DNA of 64,000 nt, taken from NCBI GenBank assembly GCA_050944435.1, contig JBMNRB010000002.1, positions 1 through 64,000 on the forward strand. Reading direction: 5' to 3'. The position numbers and the translations under genes are program-made. The notes beneath the pieces were generated by a model that saw only the letters and a list, made by a program, of their open reading frames with translations, had not been told where the DNA came from and did not search any database. Origin of the DNA: Ruminococcus_G sp050944435. GTDB lineage: Bacteria > Bacillota > Clostridia > Lachnospirales > Lachnospiraceae. Below, piece by piece: positions 33,880 to 43,240 of this stretch (the first letter of the stretch is position 1; every line of letters starts with the position of its first letter).

Positions 33880-34364
33880 TGCGGGATATGGAACGGGTAA
33901 ACCGTATCTGGAATCATCCTTTATATCAGAAACATCTGAAAAGCCTGCTGGAGGCGGAGCAGGAAAGGGCGTTCTGCCGTCATACGGTGGAACATTTTCT
34001 GGATGTGGCCAGGCTTACCTATATATTTGTGCTGGAGGCCGGGATTTCCATCCCCAAGGATGTGATTTACGGCGCGGCCCTGCTCCATGATATCGGGCGG
34101 AGGCAGCAGTACGATCATGGGATTCCCCATGAAAAAGCAAGCGCAGAAATTGCCGGGCAGATTCTGCCGGAATGCGGCTATACAGAAGAAGAGTCCAGGG
34201 AGATTTTGAACGCTGTTTTAAGTCATCGCAGGAAAGAAGAAGGAGAAAACTTTAATACGCTGATGTACCGGGCCGATAAAATGTCCAGACTTTGTTTCGG
34301 ATGTCCGTCGGAACCGCAGTGCGACTGGTCGGCGGAGAAGAAAAATATGACAATACAGTATTGA
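33879..34364 (+). CDS. HD-domain phosphohydrolase in the folate operon (candidate FolQ substitute)
   Basis: A 161-residue HD-superfamily protein: CRHTVEHFLDVARLTYIFVLE (first His, about 34-54), YGAALLHDIGRRQQYDHG (HD at about 71-72), HEKASAE and VLSHRR. Metal-dependent phosphohydrolases have this set. It overlaps folE by one base and precedes folP by 12 bases. The pathway needs removal of pyrophosphate or phosphates from dihydroneopterin triphosphate, and no Nudix FolQ is encoded here, so this protein is a good positional candidate. That assignment is inference; a general nucleotidase is the alternative. Confidence 0.83.
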   Translation: MRDMERVNRIWNHPLYQKHLKSLLEAEQERAFCRHTVEHFLDVARLTYIFVLEAGISIPKDVIYGAALLHDIGRRQQYDHGIPHEKASAEIAGQILPECGYTEEESREILNAVLSHRRKEEGENFNTLMYRADKMSRLCFGCPSEPQCDWSAEKKNMTIQY

Positions 34365-34376
34365 CTGGGAGGAAAT

Positions 34377-35183
34377 ATGAAAATCGGAAATCGGGAATTT
34401 GACTTTTCCCGCAGCACATATATTATGGGAATTTTAAACGTGACGCCAGATTCCTTTTCAGACGGAGGAAAATGGAACGATATGGATAAAGCGCTGCGTC
34501 ACGTGGAGGATATGATGCAGGAGGGCGCCGATGTGATCGATGTGGGAGGAGAATCCACCAGACCGGGCCATCTGCAGATCTCAGATGAGGAGGAAATTGC
34601 CCGGGTGGCGCCGGTGATTGCCGCCATTAAGCAAAGATTTGACGTGCCGGTATCGGTGGATACCTATAAATCTGCCGTAGCTCGGGCGGCTTTGGAAGAA
34701 GGCGCGGATCTGATCAACGATATCTGGGGATTCAAATACGATGAACAGATGGCCGGCGTTGTGGCTGCATCAGGAGCCGCCTGCTGTCTGATGCATAATA
34801 AAAACGAGGCGGTTTACCAGGATTTTATGAAAGATATGATGGAAGAAACCCTGGAATGTGCCCGTATCGCAGAGAAAGCGGGAGTGGAGAAAGACCGGAT
34901 TCTTCTGGATCCGGGAATCGGATTTGGAAAAACTTACGAGATGAATCTGGAAGCGCTGCGCAGACTGAAGGAATTCTGTGAACTGGGATATCCTGTTCTT
35001 CTTGGCACTTCCCGTAAATCTGTCATCGGCCTTGCACTGGATCTTCCTTCTGATCAGAGGGTGGAAGGAACTCTGGCAACTACCGTGCTGGGCGTACTGG
35101 CCGGCTGCGCCTTTGTCCGGGTTCATGACGTCCGGGAAAACAGGCGGGCTATCCGGATGACGGAAGCCATATTGGGGAAATGA
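34377..35183 (+). CDS. folP: Dihydropteroate synthase
   Basis: A 268-residue TIM-barrel DHPS. MGILNVTPDSFSDGG (about 17-31), DVIDVGGESTRPG (about 52-64), VSVDTYKS, INDIWGF, LDPGIGFGKT and LLGTSRKSVIG are all present. It joins p-aminobenzoate (from pabABC) to hydroxymethyl-dihydropterin pyrophosphate and is the sulfonamide target. Ribosome site GGGAGGAAAT precedes ATG 34377. The stop overlaps the folBK start (ATGA). Confidence 0.96.
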   Translation: MKIGNREFDFSRSTYIMGILNVTPDSFSDGGKWNDMDKALRHVEDMMQEGADVIDVGGESTRPGHLQISDEEEIARVAPVIAAIKQRFDVPVSVDTYKSAVARAALEEGADLINDIWGFKYDEQMAGVVAASGAACCLMHNKNEAVYQDFMKDMMEETLECARIAEKAGVEKDRILLDPGIGFGKTYEMNLEALRRLKEFCELGYPVLLGTSRKSVIGLALDLPSDQRVEGTLATTVLGVLAGCAFVRVHDVRENRRAIRMTEAILGK

Positions 35184-36037
35184 ATAGCCGGGAGAAAAAG
35201 GTTATGGATAAAATATATATAAAAAATCTGGAGCTTTTTGCAAAACACGGGGTTTTTCCGGAAGAAAATGTACTGGGCCAGAAATTTGTGGTGTCGGCAG
35301 TGCTGTATACGGATATCCGGGAAGCGGGCAGAAGCGACGACTTGACCAAATCCATTCATTATGGGGAAGTCAGCCATCAGATCAAAGAGTATGTGGAAAA
35401 TCATACGTTTCAGCTGCTGGAGCGGGTGGCGGAAGGGCTGGCGGAGGAACTTCTCCTTACGGTGCCCAGACTTTCCGGGGTAAAACTGGAGATAAAAAAA
35501 CCCTGGGCTCCGGTGGGACTTCCTCTGGAGACGGTGTCTGTGGAAATTCAAAGGCAATGGCACCGGGCCTACATTGCCCTGGGCTCCAATATGGGAGATA
35601 AAAAAGGATATCTTGATCAGGCGGTGGCCGCCCTGGATAAGATGAAGGAATGCCGGGTGGGAAAGGTGTCCGATTTTATTGTCACCAGTCCCTACGGCGG
35701 CGTGGAGCAGGATGACTTTTTAAACGGCGTCCTGGAACTTTCCACTATTTTGACGCCGGAGGAACTGTTGGAACGCCTTCATGAGATCGAAAAATCTGCC
35801 AACCGGGAGCGGGTGGTGCGCTGGGGTCCCAGGACTCTGGATCTGGATATTCTGCTGTATGACAGTCTTGTAATGGATACGGAAGAACTTCATATTCCCC
35901 ATATTGATATGCACAGAAGGGACTTTGTGCTCAAACCCTTAAATCAGATTGCATCCTGGGTACGCCATCCAGTCCTTGGATGTACCATAGGAGAACTGTG
36001 GGAAAATTTAGAGAAAACGTTGCCGCAGCAGCCTTAG
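35180..36037 (+). CDS. folBK: Bifunctional dihydroneopterin aldolase / HPPK (FolB-FolK)
   Basis: A 285-residue fusion. Residues 10-125 are FolB: IYIKNLELFAKHGVFPEENVLGQKF, SIHYGEVS and ERVAEGLAEELL with the catalytic Glu/Lys set. Residues 129-280 are FolK: AYIALGSNMGDKKGYLDQAV, TSPYGGVEQDDFLNGVLEL, ERVVRWGPRTLDLDILLYD and IPHIDMHRRDFVLKPL. It performs two successive steps between FolE/HD and FolP. The start is ATG 35180, overlapping folP; ATG 35204 is possible. The last codons are inside a terminator stem. Confidence 0.95.
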   Translation: MNSREKKVMDKIYIKNLELFAKHGVFPEENVLGQKFVVSAVLYTDIREAGRSDDLTKSIHYGEVSHQIKEYVENHTFQLLERVAEGLAEELLLTVPRLSGVKLEIKKPWAPVGLPLETVSVEIQRQWHRAYIALGSNMGDKKGYLDQAVAALDKMKECRVGKVSDFIVTSPYGGVEQDDFLNGVLELSTILTPEELLERLHEIEKSANRERVVRWGPRTLDLDILLYDSLVMDTEELHIPHIDMHRRDFVLKPLNQIASWVRHPVLGCTIGELWENLEKTLPQQP

Positions 36038-36053
36038 GCTGCGCGGTTTTTTT
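36023..36053 (+). terminator. Terminator overlapping the folBK stop codon
   Basis: CCGC and GCAGCC (36023-36033) pair with GGCTGC and GCGG (36037-36046) around TTA, then TTTTTTT. It ends the folate operon; the stop codon TAG lies within it. Confidence 0.85.
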
Positions 36054-36066
36054 GTTAGGAGGTTTT

Positions 36067-37218
36067 ATGCGTTTTTTTCATTTGTCGGATCTTCATATTG
36101 GAAAATCTCTGCATGGATATTCACTGGCAGAACTGCAGCGTCAGATGTTGGAACAGATTATCCGGCAGGCCGGACAGGAACGGCCCGATGCCATAGTAAT
36201 TGCGGGGGACATTTATGATAAACCAGCCCCTTCCGGGGAAGCTGTGCTTCTGTTTGACTGGTTTTTGACAGAACTGTCCGGACTGCAGCCCCGGATTCCC
36301 GTAATGATCATCAGCGGGAATCATGATTCATCTCAGCGGCTGAAATATGCCAGCGCCATGTTGGAAGAGCACCAGATTTATCTGGCCGCCAGACCGCCTC
36401 AGAAGGAGGGAGAATATCTGCAGAAAGTGATGCTCTTCGATCAGTACGGTCCGGTAACTTTTTACTTGCTGCCCTATATTCGTCCAAGGATGGCGGGGCA
36501 GGTGCTGGGGGAAGAGAAAACAGGCAGTTATCATGAGACGGTAAAATACCTTCTGGAACGGGAAAATCCCGACTGGGAACAGAGAAATGTACTGGTTTCC
36601 CATCAGTTTTATACCGCGGGCACTTTTCGTCCCCAAACCAGCGATTCGGAGACCATTCACGTGGGGGGGATGGACAATGTGGATATCGAGGCGATTAGGA
36701 AATTTGATTATGCTGCCCTGGGTCACATTCACGGCCCCCAACAGGTGAAAGAGCCCCATATCCGTTACTGTGGTTCGCCCATGAAATATTCTGTCAGCGA
36801 ATGGAAGCAGGAAAAAGGAATCCTTCTGGTGGAGCTGAAAGCCAAGGGAGAAGCGCCGCAGTTTTCCCTGCTTCCCCTGAAAGTGCAGCGGGATGTGGTG
36901 AAAAAACGGGGAACCCTGGAGGAAATTCTGGCAGAAGGAAAATGTGAGGATTTCGTCAGCGTTACGCTGACGGATGAAAAGGAATTGTATCAGCCCCGGG
37001 ATATTCTGGAAGAGTATTTTCCCTGGCTTCTGGAAGTAAAAGTGGAAAACAGCAGAACCAGAAATATGGTTCATCCGGAAGGAGAAATCCTGTGGGAGGA
37101 AGATCCGATGACCGTCTTTGAACAGTTTTTCCGGGAGATGCAGGGAAGGGACATGACCGAGGCGGAAAAAAGAGTAATGAGGAAAACGGCGCAGAAAGCC
37201 GGGGAGGAATCAAGATGA
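36067..37218 (+). CDS. sbcD: Exonuclease SbcD (Mre11-like nuclease)
   Basis: A 383-residue metallophosphoesterase-fold nuclease. MRFFHLSDLHIGK (Asp8, His10), AIVIAGDIYDKP (Asp48), IISGNHDSSQRL, LVSHQFY and AALGHIHGPQ are the five phosphoesterase motifs; the C-terminal cap domain follows. With SbcC it cuts DNA hairpins and blocked ends. The start at 36067 follows TAGGAGG; the longer frame from 35980 lies in folBK and across the terminator. It overlaps sbcC by four bases. Confidence 0.95.
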   Translation: MRFFHLSDLHIGKSLHGYSLAELQRQMLEQIIRQAGQERPDAIVIAGDIYDKPAPSGEAVLLFDWFLTELSGLQPRIPVMIISGNHDSSQRLKYASAMLEEHQIYLAARPPQKEGEYLQKVMLFDQYGPVTFYLLPYIRPRMAGQVLGEEKTGSYHETVKYLLERENPDWEQRNVLVSHQFYTAGTFRPQTSDSETIHVGGMDNVDIEAIRKFDYAALGHIHGPQQVKEPHIRYCGSPMKYSVSEWKQEKGILLVELKAKGEAPQFSLLPLKVQRDVVKKRGTLEEILAEGKCEDFVSVTLTDEKELYQPRDILEEYFPWLLEVKVENSRTRNMVHPEGEILWEEDPMTVFEQFFREMQGRDMTEAEKRVMRKTAQKAGEESR

Positions 37219-39695
37219 AGCCAATAAAACTGATAATTTCAGCCTTTGGCTCTTATGCCGGCGAGGTGACTGTGGATTTTTCAAAAGTGCAGCAGGGGAT
37301 TTTTCTGGTGACGGGGGACACGGGATCGGGAAAAACTACGATTTTTGACGCCATCACTTTCGCCCTCTATGACCGAACCAGCGGAATGAAACGGGAAGGG
37401 GCCATGATGCGCAGCCAATATGCGGGCCCGGAAACGAAAACCTTTGTGGAATTTACCTTTTCCCACTGCCAGGAGCAGTATTCGGTGAGACGAAATCCGG
37501 AGTACAGAAGGAAGAAAAAGCGAAACACTGGCGGCAGGGACGAATTTACCACGGAGAGAGCTCAAGTATCCCTGACGATGCCGGACGGCAGTGATTATCC
37601 GGGAAATAAAACGGAGATCAACAGGAAGATTGTGGAAATTCTGGGATTGGACGTACAGCAGTTTACCCAGATTGTCATGATTGCCCAGGGGGATTTTCTG
37701 AAGCTTCTCCACGCCCAGTCTCAGGAACGCAAACAGATCTTCGGGAAAATTTTTAATACTTCGATTTACTGGAGGATTCAGGAAGAGCTGAAAAATATGG
37801 CCAGAGAAGCCAGGGAAAATCTGGAGGATTACGAAAAAAATCTTCTGAGGGAAACGGAGCGGGCGGAGTGTCCGGAAGATTATCCGGAAAAAGAGAAGTG
37901 GGAAGAAATCAGAGGCTCCCGCAGGCCGGATTCCAATTCCGTTTTGTATCATCTGGAGAAAATGGGCAAATTGGGGGAGGAAAGGCAGCAGGAAATCCAG
38001 AAACATCTGGAAGAACGGGAAAAACGTCTGGGAGAACTGCAGAGATACCTGAAAGCGGCGGAGTCGGTAAATGAGCTTTTTCTTCAGTTTGAGAAAGCCG
38101 AGAAATATAGAGAAGAATTAAAGAAAAAATTTCCCTCCATGAAGGAATTGGAGAGTCGTCTTGCGTCTCTTAAGGGAGCTTCACTGGCGGCGGAAAAAGA
38201 AGAACAGATGGAGATGCAGAATCGTTTCTATCAGCAGATAAAGGAGGAGCGGATTCAGGAGGAACGGGAAGTGCTGGCCTGGAAAAAGCTGATGGAAATT
38301 TATCAGGCCGCTCCGGAAAATCTGGGAACAGCGCTGAAAGAAATATCCGGGGAGACGGTGAAAGCGCAGGCGGCGAAACTGCAGAGACTGACAGAGGAAC
38401 GGGTTCTTCTTCAGAATAAAAAAATTCAGACGGCTGCGGATGTGGAACGAAAAGAAGAAGCCTATGAAGCCGGATACCGTTCATTTTTGGAAGCTCAGGC
38501 GGGTTTGCTGGCACAGGAGCTGAAAGAAGGAACCCCCTGTCCTGTCTGCGGTTCAGTGCATCATCCCAATAAAGCTTCCCTGCCCGAAGGAGCGGCAGAT
38601 CAGCGGCGGACAGAAGCGCTGAAAAAGAGCCTGGAGGATGCCAGAAAAAAATTGGATCAGGCGGCGCAGGTCCTTCAGAAATCGGAACAGGCCTGCAGCG
38701 ATCAGTATCAGGAATGTCTGCAGGAGATCGGAAGACGCCAGGGAAAGGCAGAGCAGCTAAGGGGCCAGGAGGAACAGGAAAGAAAGAAAAAAATACGGGA
38801 AAAGGAAAAATTCCAGCAGGCGCTTCTGGAGGCGGGGCTTTCCAAAGAGGAGTATGAAAAAATAAAGGAAGACCGGTCTCAGGCAGAAGAGTGGCAGAAA
38901 AATCTGGATACATATCGGGAAGAATGCATCCGGGCCGATGAGAATTACAGGCGATGCAGCGAGATGCTCCAGGGCAAAAAGAAAATGGATACTGAAGAGA
39001 CGGAAAGAATGATGGTAAAGCTGCAGGAGGAAAAACGGCTTCTGGAGAGGGAGAGCCATCGTCTTTTTGCTGAGAATGAGAAAAACAGGGAAATAAAGAG
39101 GCTGGTGGAGGAACTGAAAAAAGAAGGAGAGCGGCAGAAAGAAGAATACGAAGTGATATTGACGCTGTCCAGAACTGCCAATGGCACGTTGAATCAGAGT
39201 ATAAAAATGGATTTTGAAACTTATGTTCAGAGGAAATTTTTCGGTTATGTCATCCGGTGTGCCAATCAGCGTTTCGTGGAAATGACTTCCGGACAGCTTA
39301 TGCTGCGTCTGCGGGAAATAAAACACCTGTCCACCCAGGGGCAGGCGGGGCTTGATTTGGATGTGTACAGTCCTGTGACCGGCAGCGTGCGGGATGTGAA
39401 AACACTCTCGGGAGGAGAGTCTTTTATGGCGGCACTGTCCATGGCCCTGGGAATGTCTGACGTGATCAGCGCCGCGGCGGGAGCCGTTCGAATGGATACC
39501 ATGTTCATTGACGAAGGTTTTGGATCGCTGGATGAAGAGGCCCGGGAAAGGGCGGTTGGGATACTGAACCAACTGGCTGGTTCCAGCAGGCTGGTGGGGA
39601 TCATTTCTCATGTGGAGGAGCTGAAGGATCAGATTGACTGCAGGCTGGTGGTGTCCAAAACAGAAAAGGGGAGTCAGGTTCGCTGGGAGATGTGA
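37215..39695 (+). CDS. sbcC: Exonuclease SbcC (Rad50-like ATPase)
   Basis: An 826-residue SMC-type ATPase. Walker A is TGDTGSGKTT (33-42), the Q-loop follows, and two long coiled coils flank the zinc hook TPCPVCGSVHHP with Cys442 and Cys445. The C-terminal half carries the signature KTLSGGESFMAALSMALGMSD and Walker B DTMFIDEGFGSLDEEA. It is shorter than the E. coli protein (about 1050) because the coiled coils are short, which is common in Firmicutes. It works with SbcD in repair of hairpins and stalled forks. Confidence 0.94.
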   Translation: MKPIKLIISAFGSYAGEVTVDFSKVQQGIFLVTGDTGSGKTTIFDAITFALYDRTSGMKREGAMMRSQYAGPETKTFVEFTFSHCQEQYSVRRNPEYRRKKKRNTGGRDEFTTERAQVSLTMPDGSDYPGNKTEINRKIVEILGLDVQQFTQIVMIAQGDFLKLLHAQSQERKQIFGKIFNTSIYWRIQEELKNMAREARENLEDYEKNLLRETERAECPEDYPEKEKWEEIRGSRRPDSNSVLYHLEKMGKLGEERQQEIQKHLEEREKRLGELQRYLKAAESVNELFLQFEKAEKYREELKKKFPSMKELESRLASLKGASLAAEKEEQMEMQNRFYQQIKEERIQEEREVLAWKKLMEIYQAAPENLGTALKEISGETVKAQAAKLQRLTEERVLLQNKKIQTAADVERKEEAYEAGYRSFLEAQAGLLAQELKEGTPCPVCGSVHHPNKASLPEGAADQRRTEALKKSLEDARKKLDQAAQVLQKSEQACSDQYQECLQEIGRRQGKAEQLRGQEEQERKKKIREKEKFQQALLEAGLSKEEYEKIKEDRSQAEEWQKNLDTYREECIRADENYRRCSEMLQGKKKMDTEETERMMVKLQEEKRLLERESHRLFAENEKNREIKRLVEELKKEGERQKEEYEVILTLSRTANGTLNQSIKMDFETYVQRKFFGYVIRCANQRFVEMTSGQLMLRLREIKHLSTQGQAGLDLDVYSPVTGSVRDVKTLSGGESFMAALSMALGMSDVISAAAGAVRMDTMFIDEGFGSLDEEARERAVGILNQLAGSSRLVGIISHVEELKDQIDCRLVVSKTEKGSQVRWEM

Positions 39696-39715
39696 AAAAA
39701 GAGAGTCGGAAGGCA

Positions 39716-40939
39716 TCAGCGCTTCCGGCTCTCTCTGTATTTCTTGGGGGTCATGCCCACATAACTTTTAAAAATTTTGGTAAAGTAGCTCTGATCCTCA
39801 AAGCCGCACATATTGGCGATCTCCACAATGCTCAGTTTTTCATCGGAGAACAGGAGCTTGCTTTTCTCAATGCGCACCTTATTGATATAGTTGGTGATGG
39901 TTTCTCCCGTTTCCTTCTTGAAGATGCTGCACAGATAAGTTTTGCTCAGGTAAGTTTTGGAAGCAATCTCATCCAGGGTCAGCTTGTTCTGATAATGGGT
40001 CTGAATATATTTATCCACTTTGTGAATGGTCTCTGCGTGTTTCAGACGGTCATAGTCAAAGGTGGTCGAAATAAAACTGTGCATGACATTGGAAACCCAG
40101 GCGCTGAGATCTTCGATGGTTTTAAAAGTATCAATATGCTTCAGCGAGTTCTGGGTGATCAAATCTACTTTTTCCATATCGGCGCCGGCATCCAGAGCAG
40201 TTCTGGAGATGACGATCATCAGCTCCGTGATGCGGGGTTTGATGGCTTCCAGATTGGAATTGTTTGCCACATATATGTACGCAAGAATCTGATTCAGGAC
40301 GTTTTCTGCTTCCTCTTTGTCACGGTTGCGGATAGCTGAACGGAGACGTCTCTCCTGAGTGATGGGATAAGTATAATAGTCGTTTTCACTGAAACTTTTG
40401 ATCTTTTCTGCGTAGATGTTGTTGAGCAGTGATTCTTGACTGTAAAAATACCGTCCGGCTCTGCCGTGGGAAATACCGGAAATATAGGAGGTAATGGCAG
40501 ACATTACTTCCGCCAGACTCTGAATTTTTTCCGGGGGATAGCAAGGCATGGAGGCCACTATTTTCCGAAGATCAGAGTGGGGAATCTCAGAGAGATAATC
40601 ATCCATATTTCCCATGCAGAGGGGACCGGCTATGATGCCTCCTGCCAGATTTCCCTTTTCGTCGGAGATGAAAGTGGCTACCAAAACCAGACCAAGATTA
40701 CAGAAATAAATATACATGCCATCCCAGCGGTATGCTTCCTGGCAGCCATGGATAAACGCATTGATCCCATAACATTTGGAAGATAGATACTTTTCGCAGG
40801 TTTTGCACAGTGTGGTTGTCACATCCTGTTCCAGATACAGCTTATTGTTGGTACAGTCCACCGGTATACAGTGGATATCAAAAAGTGTTTCGAAATGACG
40901 GCAGTACTTTTGTGCCTGTTTAATCAAAATTGAATCCAT
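39716..40939 (-). CDS. AraC-family regulator with PocR ligand-binding domain
   Basis: A 407-residue regulator. Residues 15-175 fit the PocR domain: CIPVDCTNNKLY, then CKTCEKYLSSKCYGINAFIHGCQEAYRWDGMYIYFCNLGLVLVATFI with its conserved cysteines, and GGIIAGPL. The C-terminal 100 residues are a double AraC helix-turn-helix (LTLDEIASKTYLSKTYLCSIFKKETGETI and LSIVEIANMCGFEDQSYFTKIFKSYVGMTPKKYR). PocR domains sense small organic ligands such as propanediol and often control corrinoid-dependent or C1 genes. It lies downstream of the URO-D gene, separated by a terminator, so it probably has its own promoter. Confidence 0.88.
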   Translation of the reverse strand: MDSILIKQAQKYCRHFETLFDIHCIPVDCTNNKLYLEQDVTTTLCKTCEKYLSSKCYGINAFIHGCQEAYRWDGMYIYFCNLGLVLVATFISDEKGNLAGGIIAGPLCMGNMDDYLSEIPHSDLRKIVASMPCYPPEKIQSLAEVMSAITSYISGISHGRAGRYFYSQESLLNNIYAEKIKSFSENDYYTYPITQERRLRSAIRNRDKEEAENVLNQILAYIYVANNSNLEAIKPRITELMIVISRTALDAGADMEKVDLITQNSLKHIDTFKTIEDLSAWVSNVMHSFISTTFDYDRLKHAETIHKVDKYIQTHYQNKLTLDEIASKTYLSKTYLCSIFKKETGETITNYINKVRIEKSKLLFSDEKLSIVEIANMCGFEDQSYFTKIFKSYVGMTPKKYRESRKR

Positions 40940-41039
40940 ATACTTTGCACGTTCTTTCTGTTTTTATAATTATGTTTGAGTATATTATAAACATATCATA
41001 AGATAAAAGAAAGAGCAAAGGTTTTATAAAAATTTTTAA

Positions 41040-41074
41040 CAAAAAGAGGACAGCCGTTTAAACTTCGGCTGCCC
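41040..41074 (-). terminator. Terminator after the URO-D gene
   Basis: On the minus strand GGGCAGCCG pairs with CGGCTGTCC (plus-strand 41048-41073), followed by CTCTTTTTG. It separates the URO-D transcript from the AraC-type gene. Confidence 0.65.
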
Positions 41075-41109
41075 TGGAGGAATTGGGGCCCCAAAGCCCA
41101 TGGAAAAGT

Positions 41110-42138
41110 TTACATAATAATATCCAAAAGACGCTGTTTATAGTAGAAAGAATTCACGGTATCGAAAAATGCGTCGATATTTTCAAATTCTGTCAGCGGC
41201 GGAATATCGCAGCCGGAAGAGATGACAAAATTGCGGTACTCCTTACACTCTTCCAGAAGACGAACGGTCTCAATCCGGACAGATTGGGGGGTTCCGTTGC
41301 GGAACTGCGAAGAAGGACTGATATTTCCCATGGCAACACAGTCGGCAGGAATATGATCCAGCATATCTTTCATCCGGACGGCGTCTCCGAAGTGGAAGAC
41401 GCGGCAGCCGGTGTCCAAAATGCTGTCGATTAACTGGAGAGCATAATTGCCGCAGTTATGATAGATAATGATAAAGCCCTGTTCCTGGGTTGCCTCCACA
41501 ATCTCTTTTACATATTCTGTGGAAAACTCCTGAATAAGCTGAGGGGAAAGAATTCCCGCCAGGGGTTCAGCCATAATAACTCCGTGGGCTCCTGCTTCTT
41601 TGTAGGCGTTAATATAGTTAATCAGGAAATTAGTCGCTTTTCGAAGAAGTTTATGTACCATGTCCGGCTCTTCGTAACAAAGAGGCATGATCTCATTGAT
41701 ATCTGCCAGACGGCCGGCCAGAGAAAAGGGGCCGGTGCATCCTGCGAAAACCGGACGGTCAGTGATCAGCTTCAAGGCTTTGCGCACACCCTCGATATAG
41801 ATGCCGGTCCGTCCCTCTCCCACTTCGGGGATTCGCAGAGTATCGGCGTCCTCTTCCGTTTCAACGATTTTTCCAATAATAGTGGGAACTTCGTCGGCTG
41901 CATATACGGCTCGCGCGCCGAAAGCTTCCGCCTCCACAGAAAGATCCATAAAGCTGGCCACAGCCGGCATGGGATATTTGTCAGCCAGCATTTTCATGCC
42001 CAGCGCCTGATAGTTGCTGTCCGTCACCAGTTCCTTAACTGTTACATATAATAACTGGACGGACGGAAAAGAAAGAAGCGGAAATGCTTTTTTATCTTCC
42101 TGATAGATCAACCGGTCGATCCATTTGTACATATTCAT
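41110..42138 (-). CDS. Uroporphyrinogen decarboxylase-family methyltransferase (MtaA/CmuA-like)
   Basis: A 342-residue URO-D superfamily protein. The zinc set of the methylcobamide:thiol methyltransferases is present: His227 and Cys229 in IIIYHNCGN and Cys310 in ISSGCDIPP, with GPFSLAGRL and AEPLAGILSP as conserved barrel segments. True HemE lacks these ligands. Such proteins move methyl groups from a corrinoid protein to a thiol or tetrahydrofolate. No corrinoid protein or substrate-specific MtaB is nearby, so it is an orphan component. The start at 42138 follows GGAGGG; a nominal TTG at 42156 overlaps that site. Confidence 0.87.
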   Translation of the reverse strand: MNMYKWIDRLIYQEDKKAFPLLSFPSVQLLYVTVKELVTDSNYQALGMKMLADKYPMPAVASFMDLSVEAEAFGARAVYAADEVPTIIGKIVETEEDADTLRIPEVGEGRTGIYIEGVRKALKLITDRPVFAGCTGPFSLAGRLADINEIMPLCYEEPDMVHKLLRKATNFLINYINAYKEAGAHGVIMAEPLAGILSPQLIQEFSTEYVKEIVEATQEQGFIIIYHNCGNYALQLIDSILDTGCRVFHFGDAVRMKDMLDHIPADCVAMGNISPSSQFRNGTPQSVRIETVRLLEECKEYRNFVISSGCDIPPLTEFENIDAFFDTVNSFYYKQRLLDIIM

Positions 42139-42298
42139 AGTCTTGAAACCCTCCAATAGGTAAAATCTTTGTAAAACATGTTTATAATATTCGTATTTTG
42201 TAAATATTTATAGCAGAAAAACATTCTTTTTATGATAATATTATTTTAAAAAGTAAATATTAAAAAAATATTTAAAATACGAATGGCGATGTGGGTGT

Positions 42299-42326
42299 TT
42301 GAACGTGAAGCAGATTGTGCTATAAT
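42299..42326 (+). promoter_or_regulatory. Promoter of the radical SAM gene
   Basis: TTGAAC (42299-42304), 16-base spacer, TATAAT (42321-42326), 33 bases before the TTG start at 42359. The intergenic region upstream is very AT-rich. Confidence 0.65.
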
Positions 42327-42358
42327 AAGGTTACAAAAAAGAGAAAGAGGTAAGAAAA

Positions 42359-43228
42359 TTGAGATATGAAGGACTGGTATATCGGCCGCCCAGCGAGGCA
42401 AGGAGTCTGATTGTCCAGGTGACGATCGGATGCGCCCACAACAAATGTACATTCTGTACAATGTATAAAGATAAACAATTCAGAGTGAGAAAAAAAGAAG
42501 AAGTGCTGGAAGATTTTCAAATGGCATACGACGCTTATGGAGATCGTATCCGGCGAATTTTCCTGGCAGACGGCGACGCGCTGATTGTCAAAACGCCGGA
42601 TCTTCTGGATATCCTGAATTTTATAAAGGAGCGCTTTCCCTCTGCCGAGCGTGTAACTTCCTACGGAACGCCGGGAGATATTCTGAGAAAATCAGAGGAG
42701 GAACTGAAAGCGTTGGCGTCTGCGGGGCTGGATATGGTTTATATGGGAGCAGAATCCGGCGATGCAGTGACCCTGGAGCGGATTAATAAAGGGGTTTCCA
42801 GAGAAGAGATCATTGAAGCGGGACAAAAACTGCGCAGATGCGGGATAAAATCATCCATTACGCTGATTTCCGGCCTGGGAGGCAGGGAGCGAAAAAAGGA
42901 ACACGCGGTGGAGTCTGCCAAGCTGATCAGTGCGATTAAGCCGGATTATGTGGGATTCCTCACTTTGATGCTGGATGAATCCACAGAGATTTATCGGCAG
43001 ATCAAGGAAGGAGAGATGGAGCTTCTGACACCGGAAGAGGTGGTGGAGGAAATGCGCCTGTTTCTCACTAATGTGGATTCCCAGGGAACCGTTTTCCGGG
43101 CAAATCACGCATCCAATTACGTCATACTGAAAGGGAATCTGAATGATGATATCGACGATATGCTGCATCGGCTGGATGAAGTGGAAAAAGCGGGAAAATA
43201 CCGGCCGGAAAGAGTTCGAGGATTATAG
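42359..43228 (+). CDS. Radical SAM protein with CX4CX2C cluster motif
   Basis: A 289-residue radical SAM protein. The 4Fe-4S cysteines are Cys25, Cys30 and Cys33 in TIGCAHNKCTFCTMYKDKQF, a CX4CX2C spacing rather than the usual CX3CX2C. FLADGDALIV, YGTPGDIL, MGAESGDAVTLERINKG and LISGLGG continue the barrel. Similar proteins are common in anaerobes and annotated only as radical SAM. The start is TTG at 42359 behind AGAGG. The YqeY-type gene follows after 12 bases, so the two are probably one transcript. Confidence 0.88.
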   Translation: MRYEGLVYRPPSEARSLIVQVTIGCAHNKCTFCTMYKDKQFRVRKKEEVLEDFQMAYDAYGDRIRRIFLADGDALIVKTPDLLDILNFIKERFPSAERVTSYGTPGDILRKSEEELKALASAGLDMVYMGAESGDAVTLERINKGVSREEIIEAGQKLRRCGIKSSITLISGLGGRERKKEHAVESAKLISAIKPDYVGFLTLMLDESTEIYRQIKEGEMELLTPEEVVEEMRLFLTNVDSQGTVFRANHASNYVILKGNLNDDIDDMLHRLDEVEKAGKYRPERVRGL

Positions 43229-43240
43229 GAGGGAAAAATC

